NCBI GenBank assembly: GCA_902616645.1 | Contig: CACMTO010000009.1 | Span: forward strand, 1-32,993 | From: an uncultured Pelagibacteraceae bacterium | GTDB taxonomy: Bacteria; Pseudomonadota; Alphaproteobacteria; Pelagibacterales; Pelagibacteraceae | DNA: 32,993 nt | Direction: 5' to 3' | In this document: one piece after another, positions 7,682 to 19,830 of the stretch | Numbering within the stretch: position 1 is the first letter of the stretch | Layout: each line of letters begins with the position of its first letter | Notes under the pieces: model-generated | What the model saw: the letters and a program-made list of their open reading frames with translations, nothing else | Told to the model about the DNA's origin: nothing | Databases searched by the model: none | Program-made: the position numbers and the translations under genes

Positions 7682-10109
7682 ATCAGCTATAATTTTAGGT
7701 GCAGGCCCAACTGGATTAATTACAGCTTGGCGATTATTAGAAAATGGCTGGAAGGTAAAAATTATTGAAAAAAATAAAATTACAGGGGGCTTGTGCAGAT
7801 CTTGGAAATGGAAAAATTTTATTATCGATACGGGACCACATATTTTTCATACTCCTGATAACTCCCTGAAGAATTTTTGGAAAAAGAATTTTGGAGATTT
7901 ATTAATTGAGGGAAAATTTAGATGTAAAAATGTTCAGGGCGATGATTTCAACAAATTCTTTGATTATCCGCTATCGGTAGAGGGTTTAAAGTTGTTTGAC
8001 AATGAAGTTAAAAAGAGAATTTATAAAGAGCTTAAAAACTGTAATAAATCTGATCAAAGATCAAAAGCAAAAAACTATAGAGATTATATTGATTCTTTTA
8101 TAGGTCCAACTTTAAGAAAAATGTTTTTTGAAAAATACCCAGAAAAAATATGGGGGATTAGTACTAAAAAAATGACTCCTGATTGGGCTCCAAATAGAAT
8201 TAAATTTAGAGATAAGATATTACCTTTTTATCATGAGGAATATGCTGCAGTTGGAAAATATGGAACTGGATGTGTTTATGATAGAATTAAAAATTTAATA
8301 ATAAAAAGAGGTGGAAAATTTTTACTTGATGAACAAATTATTGGTTTTAAAGCAAAACAAAATAAAATAACACAAATAAAAACTACAAAAAAAAATTATA
8401 TAGCAAAAAAAAATGAAGTAATTATATCAACATTGCCAGTAAGTTTAACTGCAAAATTATTAGGTAAACCAAATAATTTAAAATTTAGAGGTATTTGCTC
8501 TGTTTACCTTTTTTATAAACAACATGAAATTTTGCCAAAAAATCATGATTGGTTATATTTTGACTCCAAAAAAGTATTGTTTAATAGAATTACTGAAAAC
8601 AAAAAACTTACTAAGTTTGTATGTCCAAAAGAAAGTTCATTTCTTACATTAGAGATTACATATACTCAAGGAGATAAATTTTCAAAATTAAACCCAAAAA
8701 TCGTTATAGAAAAAGTAAAAAAACAGATTCAGTTAACAGGTTTAGTTGATAATACAAAATTGATAGGTGCAGAAATAAATTACGAACCATATGTTTATCC
8801 TGTGCAATTCTATAATTATAAAAACGAGGTTGCAAAAATAAAAAGTTTTGTAGAGAGTTTTGATAATTTATTTTCATTAGGAGCAGGTGGTGAGTTTAAT
8901 TATGCTGATAGCCAAATATTATTTCATAAGTCATTTGATTTAGTAAATAGTCTAGAAAATAGATTTAAAAGTTTTATTAATGAAACAAAAAATTTTAATT
9001 ATGAAGAGTTAAATTCTTTAGTTAAAATAGGAAAAAAAATAATTGGAAAAAAAAATATTCCATTTATTATTGCTGAAGCAGGATTAAATCATAATGGAAG
9101 TTTAATTGTTGCCAAAAAGCTAATTGATAATGCAAAAAAATCAGGATGTGACGCCATAAAGTTTCAATCATTCCTGCCAAATACTAGAGTTTCAAAGTTT
9201 TTAAAGACAGAAAAATACGTAGAGAAGATAATAGGAACTCAAGAAAGTATAGGAGAGTTTTTTGAGAGATTAAGCTTAAATTTTGAAACTCAAAAAAAAA
9301 TTTTTCAATATGCGCGTAATAGAAAATTGTTGATCTTTTCTACTCCTTTTGATTTTAAAAGTGTAGATTTTTTGAATAAGCTAAATGTACCGGCATTTAA
9401 GATTGCATCTGCTGACTTAGTAAATATTCCCTTAATAAAATATGTAGCAAAAACTTTAAAACCAATAATAATTTCAACCGGAATGTCAAAAATATCAGAA
9501 ATTGACGAAGCGGTCGAAGCAGTTAAATCAACTGGTAATAATAACTTGATTTTACTTCACTGTAATTCCTCGTATCCTTCGACATATTCGGAGATGAATC
9601 TTAAATTCATTGATACTTTAAAAAAAATGTATAACATACCAGTTGGCTTGTCTGATCATACTACCGATTTATTAGCCTCAAAAGTTTCTATTTTAAGAGG
9701 AGCTAATATTATTGAAAAACATTTTACTCTAGATAAGAAAATGGAGGGACCTGATCATATTCTTTCTTCAGATTTTAAAGAACTAAAATCATTGGTTAAG
9801 TTTAAAAAGAATTTCAATAAATGGAATTCTTGGAATTTCAAAAATAAAGATCTTAAAAAAAATGTGGAGAGTTTATTGGGAGATGGTGTCAAAAAAATAC
9901 AACCCAATGAATATTTGACTATTAATTCTCAAAAGAAAAGCTTGTACGCCTCAAAAAATATTAAAAAAGGTGAAAAATTTACTTTGAAAAATATTTGTAT
10001 AAAAGGTCCAGTGGCTGGATTAATGCCTAAATATTTTGATATTATTGTTGGAAAATTATCAAAAAATAGCATTAAGGAAGATCAGCCTATTAAATGGGAA
10101 GATATATAA
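7668..10109 (+). CDS. Fusion: FAD-dependent oxidoreductase + NeuB-type sugar-acid synthase with SAF domain
   Basis: Residues 1 to about 445 form a flavin oxidoreductase of the protoporphyrinogen oxidase / UDP-galactopyranose mutase-like type: ILGAGPTG (GxGxxG at 11-16), Glu34, TGG, then DTGPHIFH at 54-61. Residues 464 to about 720 are a NeuB barrel: AEAGLNHNG, IKFQSF, STPFD, FKIASAD, LSDHT and EKHFTLDK, retaining the metal histidines. Residues about 756-813 are a SAF domain (KKSLYASKNIKKGEKF, GLMPKYFD). The synthase half resembles sialic/legionaminic-type enzymes more than PseI. A covalent join suggests the flavin domain prepares the sugar that the NeuB domain condenses with phosphoenolpyruvate, but this is inference. 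The frame is continuous, with no stop between the domains. It overlaps the preceding gene by 14 nt. Confidence 0.82.
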   Translation: MKQNKSAIILGAGPTGLITAWRLLENGWKVKIIEKNKITGGLCRSWKWKNFIIDTGPHIFHTPDNSLKNFWKKNFGDLLIEGKFRCKNVQGDDFNKFFDYPLSVEGLKLFDNEVKKRIYKELKNCNKSDQRSKAKNYRDYIDSFIGPTLRKMFFEKYPEKIWGISTKKMTPDWAPNRIKFRDKILPFYHEEYAAVGKYGTGCVYDRIKNLIIKRGGKFLLDEQIIGFKAKQNKITQIKTTKKNYIAKKNEVIISTLPVSLTAKLLGKPNNLKFRGICSVYLFYKQHEILPKNHDWLYFDSKKVLFNRITENKKLTKFVCPKESSFLTLEITYTQGDKFSKLNPKIVIEKVKKQIQLTGLVDNTKLIGAEINYEPYVYPVQFYNYKNEVAKIKSFVESFDNLFSLGAGGEFNYADSQILFHKSFDLVNSLENRFKSFINETKNFNYEELNSLVKIGKKIIGKKNIPFIIAEAGLNHNGSLIVAKKLIDNAKKSGCDAIKFQSFLPNTRVSKFLKTEKYVEKIIGTQESIGEFFERLSLNFETQKKIFQYARNRKLLIFSTPFDFKSVDFLNKLNVPAFKIASADLVNIPLIKYVAKTLKPIIISTGMSKISEIDEAVEAVKSTGNNNLILLHCNSSYPSTYSEMNLKFIDTLKKMYNIPVGLSDHTTDLLASKVSILRGANIIEKHFTLDKKMEGPDHILSSDFKELKSLVKFKKNFNKWNSWNFKNKDLKKNVESLLGDGVKKIQPNEYLTINSQKKSLYASKNIKKGEKFTLKNICIKGPVAGLMPKYFDIIVGKLSKNSIKEDQPIKWEDI

Positions 10110-10113
10110 ATAA

Positions 10114-11145
10114 ATGTTTGAAAGCTATTTAAAAAAAAAATATTTAGAGGTAAAGCTACTTTCCAAAAAAAAGAAAAAAAAAATTGCTTTTCTAATTGGT
10201 AATACTGCAAAACTTGAAAAAAGTAATTTTTATTTTACACCAATTAGATTAACAGAAAAATTGATAATATTCGGAATAGTCGTGTTTGATGAAAAATTGG
10301 TAATCAAAGCTTGTAAACTTTTAGATGGGAAAATAGACTTAATATTTGTGGATGCAGAAAAAAAGATTTTTCCGAAAAAAAACGGAGCTCCAGGAAATAT
10401 TGAAAGAAGAGTTAGAGAAAACATAAAAATTTCTAAAATTTATGTCTACAAAGGAAATGATTTAACTGTTGATGCAGTAAACTTATTAATTTCACAAATT
10501 TACAATAAAGATCTACGAGGAGTCGCAGGAAAAAAAATTGTAATTTTGGGCGCTGGAAATATAGGATCAAAAATAGGTTTATACTTGCTTGAAAGTGGAG
10601 CAAAAGTTTTTTTGTATAGGAGAAACAAAAAAAAATTAAAATGTATTGTTGATGCAATAAATTTACTAAAACCCCAAAACACAAGAGAAAAAATTTATAT
10701 TAGAGACAAATTATCATCAATAAAGCACGCCGATATAATCATTGGATGTACAAACGGAATTGAAGTTATAAATAAAAAAATGTTAGATTCATTAAAAAAG
10801 AACTCAATTTTAATAGATGCTGGAAAAGGAACAGTTACAAAAGAAGCGATCAGAGAAGCGAATATAAGAAAAATTAATATTTTTAGAATAGATATTTTTC
10901 CATCGTTAGAGGGCCTCATAAGCAAAACTTTTTCTATAGAGAAGCAAATAAAAAAAATTCAAAAAATAAAAGTTATAAATGGAATTAATATTTTAAATTC
11001 GGGAAAGCTTGGAAATTATGGTGATATTATAGTAGACGATATAGATAATATAAATAGAGTTTACGGAATTTGTGATGGAAAGGGTGACTTTTTAAGAAAA
11101 ATGCCTTCAAATTATAAAAAAATAATAAATAAACTAACAAAATAA
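10114..11145 (+). CDS. NAD(P)-binding Rossmann-fold protein, dehydrogenase-like, family unknown
   Basis: The C-terminal two thirds contain a Rossmann fold: KIVILGAGNIGSKIG (GxGxxG at 146-151), with Arg169-Arg170 after the second strand, which hints at NADP rather than NAD. Then come DIIIGCTNG and LIDAGKGT, as in the NAD(P)-binding domains of shikimate, alanine and methylene-tetrahydrofolate dehydrogenases. The N-terminal 130 residues may be the substrate domain, but I do not recognise it. The 343-residue protein sits between two unusual NeuB fusions with 4-nt and 1-nt gaps, so it is probably a redox step in the same sugar-acid pathway (inference). Confidence 0.7.
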   Translation: MFESYLKKKYLEVKLLSKKKKKKIAFLIGNTAKLEKSNFYFTPIRLTEKLIIFGIVVFDEKLVIKACKLLDGKIDLIFVDAEKKIFPKKNGAPGNIERRVRENIKISKIYVYKGNDLTVDAVNLLISQIYNKDLRGVAGKKIVILGAGNIGSKIGLYLLESGAKVFLYRRNKKKLKCIVDAINLLKPQNTREKIYIRDKLSSIKHADIIIGCTNGIEVINKKMLDSLKKNSILIDAGKGTVTKEAIREANIRKINIFRIDIFPSLEGLISKTFSIEKQIKKIQKIKVINGINILNSGKLGNYGDIIVDDIDNINRVYGICDGKGDFLRKMPSNYKKIINKLTK

Positions 11146-11146
11146 G

Positions 11147-12892
11147 ATGAAAATTTTTAGGCATCCTATTTTACTTGAAACAGCTTGCGGACATGATGGA
11201 AAAGAAAGTGTTCTAAAGAAACTTGTTAATATCGCAAAAAATTCAGGTGCTAAACAAATAAAATTTCAAATATTTAATATTGACGAGAGGGCAGAGCCAA
11301 ATACAAAAGAATATAAAATATTTAAACCTTTAATATTAAGTGAAAATACCTGGAAAAAAATTTTATCCTATTCAAAAAAACAGAAACTTTCTGTATTTGC
11401 AGATGTTTACGGAGATTATAGCTTTAATTTAGCAAAACAAAATAACGTATTTGGTTATAAAATACACTCAGAAGATTTTTTCAATTCTTTTTTTATTGAA
11501 AAAGTAATTAATACAAATAGGCCAGTATTGATTAATTGCGGTGGAACTTATAGATCAGAACTATATGATTTGATTTCTTTTTTAGCTAAAAAAAATAAAT
11601 TAAGTAAAAAGATTGTACTAATGCATGGAGTCCAAACATTTCCAACTCCACCAGAAGGACATTCATTGTATGAGTTTAAAAAATTAATAGATTCTTACAA
11701 AAAATATGATGTAAGTTTTGGATATTCTGATCATATAGAGCCGTCAAATAATTTATCAACAATCATACCTTTAATTGCTTATTCACTTGGCGCAAATATA
11801 ATTGAGAAACATTTTACAGATGATCTTAAGAATAAAAGAACAGATCACCAATCATCAATGGATGCAAAACAAATTAAAAACTTTGTAAGTAAATTTGAAT
11901 TCATTAAAAAAAATTTGTTATCTCAAACACAATTTCTAAAATTTGAGTCAAAGTATAGAAATATGTTCAAAAAGAGTTGTGTAATAAATAAAGATAAAAA
12001 AGAAAATGAGATGATAAAAAAAAATGATTTAAATTTTATTAAAAATACTAAAATTAAAAGTCATAATTTTTCTCATAATTTGGTTCAAAAAAAAACAAAA
12101 ATTTTTGTAAAAAAAAATTCGCCTGTAAATAACAATAAACTTAAGCTTAAAATTGGAGCTATAATAACTGTAAGAACATCTTCTAAAAGATATCCAAATA
12201 AAGCATTAAAAAAAATAAACAATGTACATTCTATTCAATTATTAATTAGACGAATTAAAAAGATGAAAAATATCAGTGAAATAATTTTAGCTACATCGAC
12301 ACATAAATCAGATGATAAGTTGATAAAAATTTCAAAAAAAGAAAAAATTAAATTTTTTAGAGGATCGCTTGATAATGTTGCAAATAGATATTATATGAGT
12401 TCAAAAAAATTTAAATTAGATCACATTGTTAGAGTTACTGGAGATGCAATTTTATGTGATGAAATCATGCTTGATAAAGCTATAATAGACCACTTAAAAA
12501 AAAATGCAGATGTTACTTTTATTAAAAATATGCCTTATGGGACAGCAAAAGAAGTTATATCTCACAAAACTCTTAAAATAATTAATGAAAAATCAAATGA
12601 TAAAATGGCAACCGAATATCTTGAATTTTTTCTTGAAAATAAAAAATATTTTAAAGTAAATTATATAAAATCTAATTATAAATTTAGAAATGATATCAGG
12701 CTTACTTTAGATTATCCGGAAGATAGGGTTTTATTCGATAAAATATACAGAAATTTCAATGATAAAAATAGTAGTTTTACTTTAAATGATGTATTAAAAT
12801 TATTGAAAAACAAACCAAAATTAATAAAAATAAATAATTTTTTAAGACCAAAATTTGAAAAAACAGAGATTAATACTTCTTTAAATATATGA
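11147..12892 (+). CDS. Fusion: NeuB-like synthase domain (no SAF) + SpsF-type cytidylyltransferase
   Basis: Residues 1 to about 260 form a NeuB-like barrel: ETACGHDG (11-18), KFQIF (39-43), YKIHSED with Lys105 and Ser108, YSDH (193-196), EKHFT (220-224) and TDHQSS. The two histidines that bind metal in NeuB are kept (His196 and His221). There is no SAF domain; instead a basic linker (about 260-333) leads to a nucleotidyltransferase from 334 on (GAIITVRTSSKRYPNKAL, later VRVTGDA and LTLDYPEDR), of the SpsF / CMP-sugar synthase type. One polypeptide could thus make and CMP-activate a sugar acid. In NeuB dimers the SAF domain closes the partner's active site, so its absence implies either a partner that supplies it or a different substrate. 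The stop overlaps the next ATG by four bases. Confidence 0.82.
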   Translation: MKIFRHPILLETACGHDGKESVLKKLVNIAKNSGAKQIKFQIFNIDERAEPNTKEYKIFKPLILSENTWKKILSYSKKQKLSVFADVYGDYSFNLAKQNNVFGYKIHSEDFFNSFFIEKVINTNRPVLINCGGTYRSELYDLISFLAKKNKLSKKIVLMHGVQTFPTPPEGHSLYEFKKLIDSYKKYDVSFGYSDHIEPSNNLSTIIPLIAYSLGANIIEKHFTDDLKNKRTDHQSSMDAKQIKNFVSKFEFIKKNLLSQTQFLKFESKYRNMFKKSCVINKDKKENEMIKKNDLNFIKNTKIKSHNFSHNLVQKKTKIFVKKNSPVNNNKLKLKIGAIITVRTSSKRYPNKALKKINNVHSIQLLIRRIKKMKNISEIILATSTHKSDDKLIKISKKEKIKFFRGSLDNVANRYYMSSKKFKLDHIVRVTGDAILCDEIMLDKAIIDHLKKNADVTFIKNMPYGTAKEVISHKTLKIINEKSNDKMATEYLEFFLENKKYFKVNYIKSNYKFRNDIRLTLDYPEDRVLFDKIYRNFNDKNSSFTLNDVLKLLKNKPKLIKINNFLRPKFEKTEINTSLNI

Positions 12893-14220
12893 GTGAAATT
12901 TCAAAAAAAAAACAAGATATACTTGTTGGTTCATCTAAACTTAATAAAAAGAATAAGTCTATTTTTGATAAAACAAAATACATGATGGAAAATATGAATT
13001 TTAATAGAGCTTTTACTCATACAGCAAATGAAAATGGTTTTGATAATTTTAAAAAAACTAATTTATTAAAAAATTATAAAGAGAAATATAAAAAATATCG
13101 CTACAATTGGATCAATTCTATTGATGTAAAAAATAAGTCTAAACCTTTATCTGTAGATATTGAGATTGCTGCTATTTGTGATTTGGCATGTCCTCATTGT
13201 CATAGAGAATTTTTAGTTACACCTGATAAAGTTATTAATTTTGATTTATACAAGTCTATTATTGATCAGGCAGTTAAATTAGATGTTCCCTCAGTTAAAC
13301 TTATCTGGAGAGGGGAGCCATTATTACATCCAAAAGTAAAAGAGTTAATTCAATATGCTAAAGAGTCTGGAATAATTGAGGTAATTATTAATACTAACGG
13401 AACTAACTTAAATACAAAAAAAGCCAATGAATTGATTGACTCAGGTCTAGATCAACTAATTTATTCTTTTGATGGCGGGACAAAAGAAACTTATGAAAAA
13501 ATGAGACCTGGTAGATTTAAAAAAAATAATTTTGAAGACGTTTATAATAATATTAAAAATTTTTATGAAATAAGAAAAAAAAGAAATTCAAAATTTCCAA
13601 TTACGAAAATTCAAATGATTATGACAAAAGATACTAGAGATGAGGTTGAGAATTTTTATTCATTATTTGGTGAAATTGTAGATGATGTGACTATTACCCA
13701 GTATAACGAAAGAGGTGGAAATATTAGTGATTTAGATCAACAAACTAAAGATAAAATTATGAGTTATTTCAAAAAGAATAATCTTTCAGAGAAGACCCCT
13801 TATATGGTTGATATTGATAATAATATTTTTGTATCATTAAAAAGAAAACCATGTGAACAAATTTATCAAAGATTAATGGTTACTTATAGTGGTAGAGTAG
13901 GTATGTGTTGTCATGATTGGGGAGCTAGGCATGGTATTGGTTATCTAAGCAAAGAAGCTTTTAAAGAAGATGATGCAAAACAAGATGTGGTTAACAAGAT
14001 TAATAAAAATCAAAAAGGTTTTCAATTATTAAAAAATGCAATTAACCCAAAAAATTTAAATGAACCTGAAAAAAAAATTCAAACCTTAAAAGAAATTTGG
14101 CAAGGGAAAGAACTAGAAAAAGTAAGAAATTCTCACGAGAATAATAAAATTGATTCAATTCCAGTTTGTAAAAGCTGTACTTTTAAAGACACTTATGATT
14201 GGAAATTAATAGATATTTAA
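12889..14220 (+). CDS. Radical SAM enzyme with SPASM-like C-terminal domain
   Basis: The radical SAM cluster motif CxxxCxxC is at Cys97, Cys101 and Cys104 (CDLACPHC), followed by LIWRGEPLLHP, the glycine-rich GEP SAM-binding motif. The C-terminal part has further cysteines in a SPASM-like layout: Cys322, Cys340-Cys341 (GMCCHDW) and Cys427/Cys430 (CKSC), which probably hold an auxiliary iron-sulfur cluster. The first 80 residues are basic and unassigned. SPASM enzymes modify peptides or act as sugar dehydrogenases or epimerases; a sugar substrate fits here (inference). The gene overlaps the NeuB-cytidylyltransferase fusion by ATGA, so it likely belongs to that pathway. Confidence 0.85.
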   Translation: MSEISKKKQDILVGSSKLNKKNKSIFDKTKYMMENMNFNRAFTHTANENGFDNFKKTNLLKNYKEKYKKYRYNWINSIDVKNKSKPLSVDIEIAAICDLACPHCHREFLVTPDKVINFDLYKSIIDQAVKLDVPSVKLIWRGEPLLHPKVKELIQYAKESGIIEVIINTNGTNLNTKKANELIDSGLDQLIYSFDGGTKETYEKMRPGRFKKNNFEDVYNNIKNFYEIRKKRNSKFPITKIQMIMTKDTRDEVENFYSLFGEIVDDVTITQYNERGGNISDLDQQTKDKIMSYFKKNNLSEKTPYMVDIDNNIFVSLKRKPCEQIYQRLMVTYSGRVGMCCHDWGARHGIGYLSKEAFKEDDAKQDVVNKINKNQKGFQLLKNAINPKNLNEPEKKIQTLKEIWQGKELEKVRNSHENNKIDSIPVCKSCTFKDTYDWKLIDI

Positions 14221-14226
14221 ACCTTC

Positions 14227-17522
<3,296 letters not shown>

Positions 17523-17526
<4 letters not shown>

Positions 17527-18209
17527 CAAAATCATTATGTATTATTCCTGCAAGATCTGGAAGTAAAAGAATTAAGAATAAAAATATTATAAAATTTAAT
17601 AAACAACCAATTATATACTGGTCATTGATAGTCGCCCTTAAAAGTAAATGTTTTGATAAAATAATTGTGAGCACAGACTCAGATAAAATTATTAGAATAG
17701 TTAATAAATTTAGATTAAATATTGAATGTTTCAAGAGGCCAAAAAGTATATCTAGAGATACTACTCCACTCTTTGAGGTAGTGAGAAACTATTTAAAAAA
17801 TTCTAATAAAAAATGGAAAAAAGTATGCTGTATTTTACCAAGCTCACCACTTATTGATTTTAAAGATATAATTATTACAAAAAAAAAGTTGAATAAAAAA
17901 ACAAAATTTATATTTCCCATTACTAATTATAGTTATCCTATCGAACGATCCTTGATTAAAGATAAAAATAATTATATTAAATTCAAATATAAAAATTTTT
18001 CACTCAAAAACACTCAATCTTTCAAAGAAAATTTTCATGATGCTGGTCAGTTTTATTGGGGTTTTTCATCTGAATTCTTAAAATATAAAAATATTTTCGA
18101 CTCAAAAAAAGTTAAGGGATATTATATACCAAATTTTAAAGTTAGGGATATTGACACCATTAATGATTTAAGAATTGCACAAAATATATTTAAAAGTATC
18201 TTCAATTAA
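17523..18209 (+). CDS. pseF: Pseudaminic acid cytidylyltransferase, PseF
   Basis: This enzyme activates pseudaminic acid with CTP to CMP-pseudaminic acid. It has the CMP-sugar synthetase P-loop IIPARSGSKRIKNKN, followed by VSTDSDKI, a LPSSPL stretch that matches the 'lqpTSPl' block, and DAGQFYWG, which is typical of PseF. The 228-residue length is normal. It overlaps pseC by four bases (ATGA) and shares one base with the next gene, consistent with one operon. This is a second, separate cytidylyltransferase from the one fused in the 11147 gene, which implies two different activated sugar acids. Confidence 0.9.
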
Positions 18210-19588
18210 TGGACAAAGAAAATATTTTTTTTTCTATAAGAACATTATCCGGACCATATAGATTTTTAATAGAGTCTGCAAAAATTCACTCAGAAAAGCT
18301 ATTAAAAAAAAAATTAAAAATTGAAGTGTGTGAGGTTAGAAAAATCGATATTTGGGCTTTTTTTTTAACTTTAAAAATTATATTCAAGACAAATTTTTTT
18401 TCAAAAAAAAAAATAATGAATATAAAAATTCAAAATTACAATATTAGCCGTTATGCTGTTCCCGAAATTTACAAAAATTATAGTACTTATTTAAGTAGAT
18501 TATCTTTTTTCTTTGAGTCAATTAAAGTTTTTTATTCTAACATAGTTATTTTTAGACAAATTATAAATTTAGATAAAAAAAAAATTAAAGCAGCATTCAT
18601 TGATCACGGTATGTATAGAAATGGACTTGCTATTGCTATTTTTTCAAATAAAAAAATTCCAATATATACTTTGGGTTATCCAAAAGGGATTTTTTATTTT
18701 ATAAATAAAAAAAAAAAATTCTTGAATTATGAAAATATAATTGAACTTAAGAAAACAAAAAAATTAAGTAATAAAGAAAACAATTTAGCAAAAAATTCTA
18801 TAAGAAGAGTTATTGATAAGACTGATATTATACCATGGATGAAAAGCATAAAATTCATCAAAAAATCAAAAAAATTTGATGATATTACTCATTTAATCTA
18901 TGCACACACTTTTACCGATGCCCAAATGTTATATGGATATGATGAATTTGTTAATGTTTATGATTGGTTAGAATTTACTGTTAAAGAGCTTACTAAAAAT
19001 AAAAAAAACAAAATTATGATTAAAGCTCATCCAGGTTTTTTTCATTCTAAGTTTCCTACAAAAAATATGAGGTATGATAGAAAACTTTTTTACAAAATAA
19101 TTTCAAAATATGAGAAAGATTCTAAAATAGTTGTGATAAAAGAACCTATTAAAAATGGAGAATTACTTAGAGACCTAAATAAAAATACAATTTTAATATC
19201 CCATCATGGTTCCGCTATTTTAGAGGGTTTGTTCCTAAATTTTAAATTTATTGCATCTGATGCTGCTTTTTGGTCTTCAAAATTTAAATTGTCAAATAAC
19301 TGGAATACGAGAAAAAATTATAAAAGGGTTTTAAATAAAAAATGGAAGGATTTGAAAAAACATTCACTAAACGATCTTTATAATGTTTCATTTCAATTAT
19401 TTTGTAACCCCTTAAGTCTTTATGGAAAGTACTATTGGCAACAAATAATGTCAGATGAACTTAAAATTCCAAGACAGAAAGTTTATGAAGATTCTGCATT
19501 TTTATTTGATAAGTTGAAATTGAAAAAAAATAAATTTGACATAATTATTAAAAAAATTTCAAATACTATTGAAGAAGTGCAGGCTTAA
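18209..19588 (+). CDS. GT-B-like surface polysaccharide transferase (putative)
   Basis: The 459-residue protein has no clear membrane segment. The C-terminal half contains MIKAHPGF, then VIKEPIKNGELL and LISHHGSAILEGLFLNFKFI, a layout seen in GT-B proteins of capsule and surface-glycan clusters, where a K-x-HP motif and a Ser/Glu pair bind the donor nucleotide. Directly downstream of pseF, it is a good candidate for the pseudaminic acid transferase (inference; the donor cannot be read from sequence). Its end is two bases from the end of the convergent acyl carrier protein gene, so the two large transcription units meet here. Confidence 0.55.
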   Translation: MDKENIFFSIRTLSGPYRFLIESAKIHSEKLLKKKLKIEVCEVRKIDIWAFFLTLKIIFKTNFFSKKKIMNIKIQNYNISRYAVPEIYKNYSTYLSRLSFFFESIKVFYSNIVIFRQIINLDKKKIKAAFIDHGMYRNGLAIAIFSNKKIPIYTLGYPKGIFYFINKKKKFLNYENIIELKKTKKLSNKENNLAKNSIRRVIDKTDIIPWMKSIKFIKKSKKFDDITHLIYAHTFTDAQMLYGYDEFVNVYDWLEFTVKELTKNKKNKIMIKAHPGFFHSKFPTKNMRYDRKLFYKIISKYEKDSKIVVIKEPIKNGELLRDLNKNTILISHHGSAILEGLFLNFKFIASDAAFWSSKFKLSNNWNTRKNYKRVLNKKWKDLKKHSLNDLYNVSFQLFCNPLSLYGKYYWQQIMSDELKIPRQKVYEDSAFLFDKLKLKKNKFDIIIKKISNTIEEVQA

Positions 19589-19590
19589 TT

Positions 19591-19830
19591 TTAAAAATCA
19601 ATTTTGTATTTTTTTAAAATTTCTTTACCTTTTTGAAAGGAACTAAAATCAATGATATCATCTGTATCAATTGTTATCTTAAAGCTTTCCTCTAGGCCAG
19701 ATATAAGGGTCATATGACCTATAGAGTCCCATTCTGGGATTTGATTATACTCTAAATTGTCTTTAAATTTAGATTTATCGATAGAAAGTGACTTAATAAA
19801 TGTATTTTTGTATATGTCAGAATTATTCAT
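19591..19830 (-). CDS. Acyl carrier protein
   Basis: The 79-residue acidic helical protein contains EWDSIGHM, with Ser36 as the 4'-phosphopantetheine attachment site, followed by EESFKITID, as in carrier proteins. It is the last gene of the long minus-strand operon and overlaps the transketolase C-terminal gene by eight bases. As a dedicated carrier it could hold the acyl intermediate made by the AMP-forming ligase and used by LuxE/LuxC, FabZ-like and SDR proteins upstream (inference). It differs from the housekeeping AcpP, which has a DSLD-type motif. Confidence 0.85.
   Translation of the reverse strand: MNNSDIYKNTFIKSLSIDKSKFKDNLEYNQIPEWDSIGHMTLISGLEESFKITIDTDDIIDFSSFQKGKEILKKYKIDF

Noticed and set aside
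10230..10925. Several minus-strand open frames of 60-83 codons
   Set aside because: They lie antisense to the Rossmann-fold gene, have no motifs, and arise from its A-rich codons.
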